Assembly: GCA_900766825.1 (NCBI GenBank)
Contig: CAAFWU010000063.1
Span: 1 to 64,000 of the forward strand
From: Bacteroidales bacterium
Lineage (GTDB): Bacteria > Bacteroidota > Bacteroidia > Bacteroidales > Marinilabiliaceae
Direction: 5' to 3'
Length of the DNA stretch: 64,000 nt
Part shown: positions 52,651-61,610 of the stretch, in pieces
How the letters are laid out: every line of letters begins with the position of its first letter
Numbering within the stretch: position 1 is the first letter of the stretch
The notes under the pieces: model-generated
What the model was told of the DNA's origin: nothing
What the model saw: the letters and a program-made list of their open reading frames with translations, nothing else
Databases searched by the model: none
Made by a program: the position numbers and the translations under genes

Positions 52651-53277
52651 ATGTTTGACGAACCAGACGCCCACATAAACCAACGAAGCGGATGGATTGA
52701 AGTGATCACCGGCTCAATGTTCTCTGGCAAAACAGAAGAACTGATGCGCCGCATACGTCGTGCCCGATTTGCCAAGCAGAGAGTCAAGATGTATAAACCC
52801 CTCATCGACACCCGCTATGGCACCGAGTGCGTAGTCTCACACGACCAAAACAAACTAAGTTGCGCCCAAATTGCCCATGCAGACCAGATGCTCAAGGAGT
52901 TGGAGGCCGATGGTGCCAACGTCATTGGCATTGACGAAGCTCAGTTCTTTGGTCCCGAGTTGGTGGACGTATGTCAGGAGTTGGCCGACGCTGGCAAACG
53001 CATCATTGTGGCAGGTTTGGACTTAGATTTCATGGGTCATCCGTTCGGCGTCATGCCCATACTGATGGCCAAAGCAGAACACGTTACCAAGGTGCACGCC
53101 GTGTGTGCCGAGTGCGGTAACATGGCCATGTACTCCCACCGCCTCAAACCAGACACCACACTTCTGGTGCTGGGCGAAAAAGATATGTACGAACCACTAT
53201 GCCGCTCATGCTTCAACCGCAAGATGAGCGAACAGGTCTACGACAAAAAAACAGAATATGACAAGCACATTGGCTGA
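52651..53277 (+). CDS. tdk: thymidine kinase
   Basis: This 208-residue type II thymidine kinase phosphorylates thymidine with ATP in the salvage pathway. It shows the P-loop GSMFSGKT (21-28), the Walker B region IGIDEAQFF, the lasso/substrate segment near AMYSHRLK, and four zinc cysteines in CAEC and CRSC. The ATG at 52651 is chosen over an in-frame GTG at 52585, which would add a polar, unconserved tail. The gene overlaps murF-alr by 20 bases, so translation is probably coupled. Confidence 0.95.
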   Translation: MFDEPDAHINQRSGWIEVITGSMFSGKTEELMRRIRRARFAKQRVKMYKPLIDTRYGTECVVSHDQNKLSCAQIAHADQMLKELEADGANVIGIDEAQFFGPELVDVCQELADAGKRIIVAGLDLDFMGHPFGVMPILMAKAEHVTKVHAVCAECGNMAMYSHRLKPDTTLLVLGEKDMYEPLCRSCFNRKMSEQVYDKKTEYDKHIG

Positions 53278-55726
53278 CGTGGCGCAAACGTGTCACGCCC
53301 AAGTGGTTGGCACAGCCACAACAAAGGTGACCGACATTGTCACCGACAGCAGAAAACCTTTTGTAGCAAGCCGTTCGCTCTTCGTTGCCTTGCGCGGCGA
53401 CCGACACAATGGAGCCCAATACATTGCCGACCTCTACCGTAGGGGCATGCGCGCCTTTGTAGTTGAGCGCACCTTCGACACCACCCCCTACCCTCTGGCC
53501 ACCTTTCTGCTCGTAGACGACACCCTCGCAGCCCTGCAACAGATTGCCGCTGTGCACCGAATGCAGAGCCACGCCAAGGTGGTGGCTGTGTGCGGCAGCA
53601 ATGGCAAAACAATTGTAAAAGAGTGGCTTAGTCAACTCATCGACAACGATCTACGCACCGTTCGTTCGCCCCGAAGCTACAACAGTCAGGTTGGCGTGCC
53701 CCTCTCGGTGCTCAAGATCGAGAGCGAGACCCAACTGGCCATCATAGAGGCCGGCATATCCCAAATGGGCGAGATGGCCAAACTGGAGAGCATCGTAAGA
53801 CCCACCGACGTCATATTCACCAATCTGGGGCAAGCTCACCAAGAGAATTTCCCATCCTACGAGGTTAAGGCCGCCGAGAAGGCAACAATGGGTCGACGTG
53901 CCCAACGCATCTTCTTCTGCCAAGACCAACCCGACTTGGGACCCATAATTGCCCAAAACTGCCCAGAGTCCCAACAGGTTTCTTGGGGCGCCAAGGCCAA
54001 GACCGACTCCCCAACCGAATATAGGGTGACATCGGCAGAAACCAACGACTTGCTGAACATAACGGTGACCCACATGGGGCAGACCTTTGCTTTCCAGAGC
54101 ACACTCACCGATGCCATGTCGGCCGAGAACATAAGCCACGCCATTGTCTACGCACTGACCATTGGCATAGGAGCAGAGCGCATTGCCGAGCGTGTTAAGA
54201 AGTTGGGTCCCATAGGCATGCGCATGGAGCAGAAGATGGGTCACAACGGCTGCACCATAATCGACGATGCCTATAATGCAGACATAACATCCCTCGAGGT
54301 GGCTCTGGACATGCTCCACGTTATGGGCAACCGCCGCTCGCTAACCCGCACCCTCATACTCTCCGACCTGCAGCAGACGGGTCTGCCCGATGGCATGCTC
54401 TACGGACGCGTGGCTCGCTTGCTGGACGAGAAGGGTGTGGACCGACTCATTGGCATTGGTAGGCACATTGCAGCCAATATGGCGGGTAGGCACGGAGCCA
54501 CATTTTTCCAGACCACCGAGGAGTTCCTCAGCAAGATGTCGACAGCCGACTTTTGCAACGAGGCCATTCTGGTCAAAGGGCAGCGCAACTTTGGTTTCGA
54601 ACGCATAAGCGTCATGCTCGAGTGCCTGCGCAACCGCACCGCCATGGAGATAAACCTGAGTGCCTTGGCTCACAACATTGCCTATTTCCGCAGTTTCCTG
54701 AAGCCCGAGACCAAGCTACTGGCCATGGTCAAAGCCTACTCCTATGGCACAGGCTCATTCGAGATTGCCAAGGTGATGCAGCAGCAAGGCGTTGACTACC
54801 TTGGCGTTGCCTTTGCCGACGAGGGCTACGACCTGCGCCAAGCTGGCATAACACTGCCCATAGCCGTCATGAACCCCGAGGTGCACAGCTTCGACCTAAT
54901 GATAAAGAACGAGCTGGAGCCTCAGATCTATTGCATGGAGGAGCTCGAAACCTATAGCGAGGCCGTGCGACGCGCGGGTGTAGAGAGGGGCAACGTACAC
55001 ATAAAGATAAACACGGGCATGAACCGCTCGGGCTTCAACCCCACCCAAGTGACAGAAGTGGTTGAGGCTCTCAAACGTTATGAAAATCTGCACGTTGTCT
55101 CAGCCTTCTCACATCTGGTGGAGAGCGAAGACTCCACTAAGGACGAGGGCACGGAGAGGCAAATTGCTGACTTCGAGGCCGCATGCGAGGCTCTGAAACA
55201 GGGCATAGGCTACGGGTTCATCCGCCACATACTCAACTCGGCTGGCATAGAGCGTTTCTCGGCCCATCAGATGGAGATGGTGAGGTTGGGCATTGGGCTC
55301 TACGGAGTATCGGCCATAGACAACAGTAGGCTCCGCAATGTGGCCACACTGAAGTCCTATGTGTCGATGGTTCGCAAGGCAAAAGCGGGTGAGACGGTGG
55401 GCTACAATCGTCGTACGGTACTCACTCGCGATTCGCTCATTGCCATTGTGCCCATAGGCTATGCCGACGGTGTGGATAGGCGACTGAGCAATGGCGTGGG
55501 GCGCGTGCTCATAAACGGGCATATGGCTCCTGTGGCGGGAAACGTCTGCATGGACATAACCATGGTGGACGTGACGGATGTGCCCAATGTGAAGGGAGGC
55601 GACACTGTGGAACTCTTTGGCGACACGGAGCCCGTTTGGGAGATGTCGGCTCGCATTGGCACCATACCCTACGAGATTCTGACAGGCATAGGCCGACGTG
55701 TAAAGAGGATATACTTCGTTGAATAA
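53258..55726 (+). CDS. murF-alr: bifunctional MurF / alanine racemase
   Basis: This 822-residue fusion joins two peptidoglycan steps. The MurF half (1-455) adds D-Ala-D-Ala to UDP-MurNAc-tripeptide and has the ATP site CGSNGKT (112-118) and IDDAYNAD. The Alr half starts near residue 462 (AMEINLSALAHNI) and has the PLP lysine in AMVKAYSYG (Lys492), the KINTGMNRSGF segment and VPIGYADGVDRR. The fusion is typical of Bacteroidota: the racemase makes D-Ala for the ligase's dipeptide substrate. It begins inside tdk, and rlmH follows 9 bases after the stop. Confidence 0.96.
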   Translation: MTSTLADVAQTCHAQVVGTATTKVTDIVTDSRKPFVASRSLFVALRGDRHNGAQYIADLYRRGMRAFVVERTFDTTPYPLATFLLVDDTLAALQQIAAVHRMQSHAKVVAVCGSNGKTIVKEWLSQLIDNDLRTVRSPRSYNSQVGVPLSVLKIESETQLAIIEAGISQMGEMAKLESIVRPTDVIFTNLGQAHQENFPSYEVKAAEKATMGRRAQRIFFCQDQPDLGPIIAQNCPESQQVSWGAKAKTDSPTEYRVTSAETNDLLNITVTHMGQTFAFQSTLTDAMSAENISHAIVYALTIGIGAERIAERVKKLGPIGMRMEQKMGHNGCTIIDDAYNADITSLEVALDMLHVMGNRRSLTRTLILSDLQQTGLPDGMLYGRVARLLDEKGVDRLIGIGRHIAANMAGRHGATFFQTTEEFLSKMSTADFCNEAILVKGQRNFGFERISVMLECLRNRTAMEINLSALAHNIAYFRSFLKPETKLLAMVKAYSYGTGSFEIAKVMQQQGVDYLGVAFADEGYDLRQAGITLPIAVMNPEVHSFDLMIKNELEPQIYCMEELETYSEAVRRAGVERGNVHIKINTGMNRSGFNPTQVTEVVEALKRYENLHVVSAFSHLVESEDSTKDEGTERQIADFEAACEALKQGIGYGFIRHILNSAGIERFSAHQMEMVRLGIGLYGVSAIDNSRLRNVATLKSYVSMVRKAKAGETVGYNRRTVLTRDSLIAIVPIGYADGVDRRLSNGVGRVLINGHMAPVAGNVCMDITMVDVTDVPNVKGGDTVELFGDTEPVWEMSARIGTIPYEILTGIGRRVKRIYFVE

Positions 55727-55735
55727 CATACAGAT

Positions 55736-56209
55736 ATGAAGACGACACTGCTAACCATAGGCAAAACAGATGCCGCATATCTGCAAACAGGCATAGGCGA
55801 CTACGTGGGCAGACTGGGGCACTACATTCCGTTTGAGATGGTATCGTTGCCCGATGTAAAGAATGTAAAGAACCTAACGGAGGAGCAGCAGAAGGTGGCC
55901 GAGGGCAAACTGCTGTTGCAAAATCTGGAGGTCAGTGACCAAGTGATACTGCTGGACGAGGGGGGTAAGCAATACAGCTCTCGGGAGTTTGCGCAGTTTA
56001 TGGTAAAGATGACTAACTCGGGTGCCAAGCGTTTGGTCTTCATCATTGGCGGACCCTATGGTTTTTCTGCCGAGGTGTATAAGCGCGCTAACGGCAAGTT
56101 GTCTCTCTCACCAATGACATTCTCGCACCAAATGGTGCGCTTAATCTTTGTGGAGCAACTCTATAGGGCTCAGACAATTATAAAGGGAGAGCCTTATCAT
56201 CACGACTGA
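55736..56209 (+). CDS. rlmH: 23S rRNA (pseudouridine1915-N3)-methyltransferase
   Basis: This 157-residue SPOUT methyltransferase modifies pseudouridine 1915 of 23S rRNA. The C-terminal knot is clear: VFIIGGPYGFSAEVYKRAN binds S-adenosylmethionine, followed by LSLSPMTFSHQMVRLIFVEQ (split) and the invariant ending GEPYHHD. Length is standard. It is last in the tdk, murF-alr, rlmH unit and is followed by a strong terminator. Confidence 0.97.
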   Translation: MKTTLLTIGKTDAAYLQTGIGDYVGRLGHYIPFEMVSLPDVKNVKNLTEEQQKVAEGKLLLQNLEVSDQVILLDEGGKQYSSREFAQFMVKMTNSGAKRLVFIIGGPYGFSAEVYKRANGKLSLSPMTFSHQMVRLIFVEQLYRAQTIIKGEPYHHD

Positions 56210-56257
56210 CGCAGAGCGGGGGCTCCCCCCCCTACCCTACTGTATTACATTATACGA

Positions 56258-56306
56258 AACACGTGAGTTCGACGGATTAAGATGTCGGACTCACGTGTTG
56301 TTTTTT
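56258..56306 (+). terminator. terminator of the tdk-murF-rlmH operon
   Basis: A 16-bp stem with one wobble (56258-56273 with 56284-56299, 10-base loop) is followed by GTTTTTT. A C8 tract lies just upstream near 56225. Confidence 0.92.
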
Positions 56307-56353
56307 ATAATTTTCTTTTGGTTAAGAAAGATATGCGTTGTTATATCATAACT

Positions 56354-58864
56354 CTACTGTTCTGGCATAAGTACCACTTGACCTTGGTCGTTGAGAACCA
56401 TGGAGCCTCTTACTTTGACACCTGCTTCGGTGGCAAAGCCATCCATTACGCCCGTTTTACGCTTGGCAATTAGAACAGAGAGGTGGGTTAGGGTAAGTTT
56501 TTTGGTGAAGAAGACAAAGGGTACTTTGAAGGTGCAACCTGTTTTATAGCCCATGCATCCCCAAGCTGTGCGACCTTGCACCACTTGGGCTCCACAAAGG
56601 GGACAGCGCAACTCCGATATGTCTACCTTGGGTTTTGCCTCCTTGGCGGGCTCCTTTTCGCGGAAAATCAAGTCGAAATTTGGGTCGAAGGCTATTTTGC
56701 CATCACATTTGTTGCCGTTGACCACAATGCCCTTCATGGCAGGGGTTTCGCCTTTGGTAAGGAGGGAACTAAGCTGATTGGGGGTTAGCTTTTTGCCCAT
56801 CACCTCGAAGGGGACCACAATTTTGCATCCTTGTGCATAGCCCGAACAGCCCCATGCTGCGCGACCTTTGACAAAGGGACGCCCACACTTGGGACAGAGG
56901 AGAGAAGGTGCCTGAGCCTCGGCAGCGGACGATTGGGATCCACTCGTTTTTGGGGCGCCATTGGGATCGTTTTGAGCATTTTGAGACCCGTTGGATGCTG
57001 CATTTTGGGCTGCACTCTTGCGTCGGGAACCTTTGGCGGCTGAGGATGCCTCGGCTTGCAAAGGGGCGAAGCGGGTGGCCGAGGTATCGTTGCATACGGC
57101 ACCTACAACTTCGTAGACCATGGCACTCATCTCAGATATGAACTGTTTGGTAGAGAAGTTACCTTGCTCAATTTGGCGGAGTTTGCATTCCCATTGGCCT
57201 GTTAGCTCAACCGAGGTGAGGATCTTGGTTTTTATGGTATTTATGAGCTGGAGTCCAACGAGGGTGGGCTGCAGGTTCTTGCGCTCTTTGACAATGTAAC
57301 GCCTTCGGAGGAGGGTCTCGATAATGGCAGCTCGGGTTGAGGGTCGACCTATGCCGTTCTCCTTCATGCGTTCACGCATCTCGCTGTCGTCCACTAACTT
57401 ACCTGCAGTTTCCATGGCGCGGAGGAGGGTGGCCTCGGTGTAGGGCTTAGGGGGCTGGGTCTGCTTCTCTTGCAATTGGGGTTTATGGTCACCTTGTTCG
57501 CCAACGGTGAATTGGGGCATCACCTTGTTGGCATTATCGTCCTGATTAGGGTCCTGCGACTGGGCATCGTACTTATTGCCATAGACAACGCGCCAACCTG
57601 GGTCTTCGATGACCTTGCCAGTTGCCTTAAAGGGGACTTTGCCCGAGTGACCTAAGACTGTTGTCTGCTGGATGATGCTGTCGGGGTAGAAGTTGGCAAT
57701 GAAACGACGGGCAATGAGGTCATAGACCCTCTTTTCGTTGAGGGACATGCTGGGAATGGGAGGGACGCCCGTGGGAATTATGGCATGGTGGTCGGTGACC
57801 TTGACGTTGTTAAAGACCTTGGAGGACTTGGGCAACTTCTTGCCTCCGAGCAGGGGGGCACAGAAATTGGCATAGGGGGTGAGCCCCTGAAGGATTGAAG
57901 GGACCTTGTCGTAGATGTCGTCCGTGAGGAAACGAGTGTCTACACGGGGGTATGTAGTGAACTTATTTTCGTAGAGGAACTGGGCTATACGAAGGGTCTC
58001 GTCGGCCGAGATAGCGAACTTGTTGTTGCACTCAACCTGAAGCGAAGTAAGGTCGAAGAGGGCTGGAGGAGCCTCTTTACCCTTCTTGGACTTGACGTCG
58101 TCTATTACAAAGGGCTGCGACTTAACCTCCTCGAGAGCCTTCTGACCCTCCTCAATGGAAGAGAAACGACCCTTGGTGGCGGAGAATGTGGTATCGCGGT
58201 AGATGGTCTTGAGTTCCCAAAATTTCTCGGGCTTAAAGTTCTGTATCTCATTATAGCGCTGAACGATAAGGCCAAGTGTTGGGGTCTGGACACGACCAAT
58301 GGACAAGACCATACCCTTGCCTCCATAGCGAAGGGTGTAGGCACGGGTGGCGTTCATGCCCAAAAGCCAGTCGCCAACGGCACGAGCGCTGCCTGCGGCA
58401 TATAGGTTGTCGAACTCGCTGGCGGGACGAAGGTTAGCAAAGCCTTGGGATATGGCCTCCTCGGTAAGAGACGAGATCCAAAGGCGATAGACAGGGCAAT
58501 GAACAGAGGCCAGGCTCATAATCCAACGTTGGATGAGTTCACCCTCTTGGCCAGCATCGCCGCAATTTATAATGGCATCGGCCTGAGAAAAGAGGTAGCA
58601 GATTGTTTTGAACTGCTTGGCAATGCCTCCATCAGCCTTAAGCTTGATGCCAAACTTAGGGGGAATGATGGGTAGACACTCAAAACGCCAACTTTTGAGC
58701 ACAGGGTCGTAGTCGTGAGGTTCCTTGAGTTCACAGAGATGTCCAAAGGACCAAGTGACACAATAGCCATTGCCAGCATAATAGCCGTCGTGTTGTTCGT
58801 TGGCACCCAAAACGCGAGCTATCTCTTTACCTACCGATGGTTTCTCTGCGATACAGACCTGCAT
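56354..58864 (-). CDS. topB: DNA topoisomerase III with two C-terminal zinc repeats
   Basis: This 836-residue type IA topoisomerase has a TOPRIM domain (1-150), the active-site Tyr305 in FTTYPRVDTRFL and the SIGRVQTPTLGLIV segment. The TOPRIM acidic motif reads GDAGQEGEL (102-110): D103, E107 and E109 are kept, but the usual DxDREGE second Asp is Gly and the Arg is Gln. I recall this variant from Bacteroidota and conjugative-element TopB proteins. The C-terminus has two repeats with CPKCGRPFVKGRAAWGCSGY and CPLCGAQVVQGRTAWGCMGY. An Ala/Ser/Asn-rich linker (about 610-670) separates core and repeats. Confidence 0.95.
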   Translation of the reverse strand: MQVCIAEKPSVGKEIARVLGANEQHDGYYAGNGYCVTWSFGHLCELKEPHDYDPVLKSWRFECLPIIPPKFGIKLKADGGIAKQFKTICYLFSQADAIINCGDAGQEGELIQRWIMSLASVHCPVYRLWISSLTEEAISQGFANLRPASEFDNLYAAGSARAVGDWLLGMNATRAYTLRYGGKGMVLSIGRVQTPTLGLIVQRYNEIQNFKPEKFWELKTIYRDTTFSATKGRFSSIEEGQKALEEVKSQPFVIDDVKSKKGKEAPPALFDLTSLQVECNNKFAISADETLRIAQFLYENKFTTYPRVDTRFLTDDIYDKVPSILQGLTPYANFCAPLLGGKKLPKSSKVFNNVKVTDHHAIIPTGVPPIPSMSLNEKRVYDLIARRFIANFYPDSIIQQTTVLGHSGKVPFKATGKVIEDPGWRVVYGNKYDAQSQDPNQDDNANKVMPQFTVGEQGDHKPQLQEKQTQPPKPYTEATLLRAMETAGKLVDDSEMRERMKENGIGRPSTRAAIIETLLRRRYIVKERKNLQPTLVGLQLINTIKTKILTSVELTGQWECKLRQIEQGNFSTKQFISEMSAMVYEVVGAVCNDTSATRFAPLQAEASSAAKGSRRKSAAQNAASNGSQNAQNDPNGAPKTSGSQSSAAEAQAPSLLCPKCGRPFVKGRAAWGCSGYAQGCKIVVPFEVMGKKLTPNQLSSLLTKGETPAMKGIVVNGNKCDGKIAFDPNFDLIFREKEPAKEAKPKVDISELRCPLCGAQVVQGRTAWGCMGYKTGCTFKVPFVFFTKKLTLTHLSVLIAKRKTGVMDGFATEAGVKVRGSMVLNDQGQVVLMPEQ

Positions 58865-58884
58865 ATTTTAGATTAATTTACCAA

Positions 58885-58892
58885 CAAAGATA
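58885..58892 (-). promoter_or_regulatory. -7 element of topB
   Basis: TATCTTTG on the minus strand, 20 bases before the ATG; no good -33 partner. Confidence 0.45.
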
Positions 58893-58949
58893 GTGAACCT
58901 GAGCGAGAGAAAATAGAAAGATGCAAAACTAAAAGAACTATTCCTTGGG

Positions 58950-60089
58950 CTAATGAAAGTGTGTCGAACGCTGTAGTAGTTTAAAAATCTGCACCTTAAA
59001 GATGCGGAACAGATTAATAAATGCCAAAGGGAAAAGTATGCCAGACGCAAAATAGATGGGCACCAGAATGTAATTTGTACCAACAGAAGGGACTAAGTCA
59101 TAGGAATTAACGCCCCCCCCTAAATTAGTTAAATTTATCAATTCAGTAGTTAGTTTAAAAGATAAAAAATGGAGAGCAAGAATATGGAATGAATTAGCAC
59201 CAATATATTCTAAGCATCGTCCCCAAATGCTATGTTGAATCTTTTGAGATATGAAGCAAACGAGATAAAGAGCAGCAAAAGAATTTACCGTAAGATAGGC
59301 AACATTATGAAAATCATTGAAATTTATTCGCATGGAGCCAACTGTAAACGATAAGTGCAAAACTAAGACAAGAGAAAGAAGAGCCAAAAGAGCATTATCA
59401 AACTTAAGTGTAAAAACATTCTTAGCAAGGAATCCAAAATGGATGAGCCAGATGGCTGCGAAAAGGTTTGAAAAACGAGGTATTGTAAAACCCCAACACT
59501 CTGTAAGCGTAGAAAAAAAGGCACAGAGAGCCAAAAGAATAACTGTACGTTTTAGCTCGAAATTGTTATAATCAGAAGATAACTTCTTTAAGACAGCACT
59601 TAAGATAGAATAGGCAATAAAAGCCATTACCATCACATATACAAACCACAACGGACCGACAATAGGTTCACGTCCAGCAAAGAAGATTGTAAGCAAGAGA
59701 GATTTGAGAGTATCGAACAAAGAATATGGTTGAATAAACCGACCGTAATCGCAATCAGTGGAGTACCAGTCTATATCAAAAAAGAAGTTATGCAACAAAA
59801 CGGCTGGAATATAATAGCAGAGAAGCATAAGATAAACCGTCTTTAGCTTTTTAGTAATAAAAGACTTAGGGGAAGTAAGCTTATCAACATTAATAAAGAA
59901 ACCTGCTATAAGAAAGAAGACGGCCACATGCCAAGACCAACCAAGCAAAGCACGAAGTGGATGATTATCTTCAAATCCACCAAAATAGATGTGCATCAGA
60001 ACGACTGAGCACATGGCAATTCCCTTAGCTACATCAACAAAGATTTGACGTGGTGATTGAGAAATACGTGACGATGATAGTGCATTCAT
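58950..60089 (-). CDS. acyltransferase family 3 membrane protein with G8 tract
   Basis: This 379-residue protein has about ten hydrophobic helices in the acyltransferase-3 layout: N-terminal FVDVAKGIAMCSVVLMHIY with the family histidine, then FFLIAGFF and a GPLWFVYVMV segment. Such enzymes O-acylate surface sugars or other envelope molecules. The sequence is much more AT-rich than its neighbours, suggesting transfer. Near the 3' end a run of eight G on the coding strand (59113-59120) encodes LGGGV, a possible slippage site. It follows RNase P RNA and precedes topB on the same strand. Confidence 0.85.
   Translation of the reverse strand: MNALSSSRISQSPRQIFVDVAKGIAMCSVVLMHIYFGGFEDNHPLRALLGWSWHVAVFFLIAGFFINVDKLTSPKSFITKKLKTVYLMLLCYYIPAVLLHNFFFDIDWYSTDCDYGRFIQPYSLFDTLKSLLLTIFFAGREPIVGPLWFVYVMVMAFIAYSILSAVLKKLSSDYNNFELKRTVILLALCAFFSTLTECWGFTIPRFSNLFAAIWLIHFGFLAKNVFTLKFDNALLALLSLVLVLHLSFTVGSMRINFNDFHNVAYLTVNSFAALYLVCFISQKIQHSIWGRCLEYIGANSFHILALHFLSFKLTTELINLTNLGGGVNSYDLVPSVGTNYILVPIYFASGILFPLAFINLFRIFKVQIFKLLQRSTHFH
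59113..59120 (-). repeat. homopolymer G8 tract inside the acyltransferase gene
   Basis: Eight C on plus (eight G on the coding strand) in an otherwise AT-rich gene. A one-base slip would change the last ~50 residues. Confidence 0.6.
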
Positions 60090-60149
60090 TCTTAGAGTTT
60101 TAGAAACAGTAGTTAGACAAATAGAACATCAATATTGAGTGTTAAGGGC

Positions 60150-60180
60150 AAAAAAAAACACTTGCCACATAGAGCAAGTG
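60150..60180 (-). terminator. terminator of rnpB
   Basis: On the minus strand a 7-bp stem CACTTGC/GCAAGTG (8-base loop) is followed by nine T. Confidence 0.9.
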
Positions 60181-60191
60181 CCGAAAAAGAA

Positions 60192-60571
60192 AGTAGTAGA
60201 ACTATAAGCCGAGTTCTGTACGTGCCAAAAGCACGCGCCTGTCATTTATCTAGATTGAATGTCACCATTCAACTCAAGCGGCCTACCCCTCCAAACAGAG
60301 ACCGAAATCTCAACATCACGAGCAGCAATGTCAGCAAGAGCTGGTTTGGATATACATGGCCTTACAAATCGTGGCAGCATAGAGCGAGAGTGGTCACCCA
60401 CAACTCCGGTGAGCTCTTACCTCACCATTTCACCCTTACCTTACGGCGGTATATTTCTGTTATGCTAAGCATCACCTCGCGGCAGATCTTCTAATTAGGA
60501 AGCACGATGCTCTACTTTGCCCGGACTTTCCTCAAATAGCATAGCTATCAGCGACAAGCCGCCCTACTACT
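60192..60571 (-). ncRNA. rnpB: RNase P RNA, bacterial class A
   Basis: Read on the minus strand, about 380 bases contain the conserved core: GAGGAAAGTCCGGGC near the 5' end, AAGGGTGAAA followed by GGTGAGGTAAGAGCTCACCG in the middle, and ACAGAACTCGGCTTA near the 3' end. The ends pair as helix P1 (AGTAGTAG at 60571-60564 with CTACTACT at 60199-60192), which sets the boundaries. It is the catalytic RNA that matures tRNA 5' ends. No promoter is recognised in the 60572-60745 gap. Confidence 0.95.
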
Positions 60572-60745
60572 ATGGGGATTTTGAATTGATTTCTAGAAAA
60601 TTATGGAACTACCTAAACAGAATACCATAAGTCAGTAGAAATAAAGGAGTTCCAAACCGAATTAAAGGACGAGAAAATACTCAGAAAAGGAAGTATACTG
60701 TTTATGCAATGGGCAATAAAAGAAGTAATACTATTTAACTGAATG

Positions 60746-61387
60746 CTACTCAATCTTATAAGGAGCATAAGTGTCGTACTCAACAACAAAGGCTGCAGAA
60801 TATCCTAATGCCTTTACTCTTGAAAGCTCTGCTTCAACTTGTGAACCTTTAACAGGAGGAGTTGTGTAGCGGAAAATTTTGTCATTGAGTCTATACTCAT
60901 AGACTGTGCCTACATTCTCGAAAAAAGAGATGTAAAGTGGAAAACGGTAAGCACCAATCTGAACAACATAATCTTTATTAGGGTCTATCTCGATGGGTTT
61001 ATTACCAGTGGTTACTATACCCTTTGACGATGCAGCAGCGGCACCTTTTTTCAGACCAACAATAAAAGCTCCGTCATAACCCTTGCTCTTCACAGCCTTA
61101 ATCTGCTTATTGGCTTCGGCATAAGAAGAGAACTTTCCGTAGAAATACTTAAGATAACCATCGGGTGTCTTGTATTCATAGAGGACATCAGAACTCTTGA
61201 CGAAGGAAGCATCGGAAGGAGGAGTCTGAGTTGCCAAAACCTGAATGGAATAAGCTGGCAAATCACTCTCGGACCAAGTAACTATTTTATTGTCAGTCCT
61301 CAAATCATCAAGTGAGTTCTGAGCGGCAGCAAAGTTGCAACCAAGAGAAGCAACAGCTACTAAGAGAGATGAGAATAGACGATCCAT
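60746..61387 (-). CDS. exported protein with two SPOR-like repeats
   Basis: This 213-residue protein starts at the ATG at 61387, giving MDRLFSSLLVAVASLG and cleavage near NFAAAQ. A GTG 18 bases upstream would add a poor extension. Two similar halves follow: YSIQVLATQTPPSDASF to GYDGAFIVGL, and YVVQIGAYRFPLYISFF to GYSAAFVVEY. Each resembles a SPOR fold (QIGAY-type strand, later a GY-AFVV strand), which binds denuded peptidoglycan glycans. It lies downstream of a PorE-like OmpA protein, so a role in anchoring the same envelope complex is plausible. Confidence 0.75.
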   Translation of the reverse strand: MDRLFSSLLVAVASLGCNFAAAQNSLDDLRTDNKIVTWSESDLPAYSIQVLATQTPPSDASFVKSSDVLYEYKTPDGYLKYFYGKFSSYAEANKQIKAVKSKGYDGAFIVGLKKGAAAASSKGIVTTGNKPIEIDPNKDYVVQIGAYRFPLYISFFENVGTVYEYRLNDKIFRYTTPPVKGSQVEAELSRVKALGYSAAFVVEYDTYAPYKIE

Positions 61388-61610
61388 TGATAGACAGTGT
61401 TTCACAGTTTCAAACTTCTAAGGGATAGAAGCAAACAGACGAGTGTGATATTGGGGTCTGGATTTGGGTGATATTAGGTTTTAAAAAAAGATATCCGTAA
61501 TTTCTCTATAAAGGAGTAAACATAACAGCGTCTCCTTTAAATTAACCTTAAAAATGCCTCAAGATAAAGAGAGCTTAGCGAGGAAGAGCAAGATATCTAT
61601 TTAAATCAAA

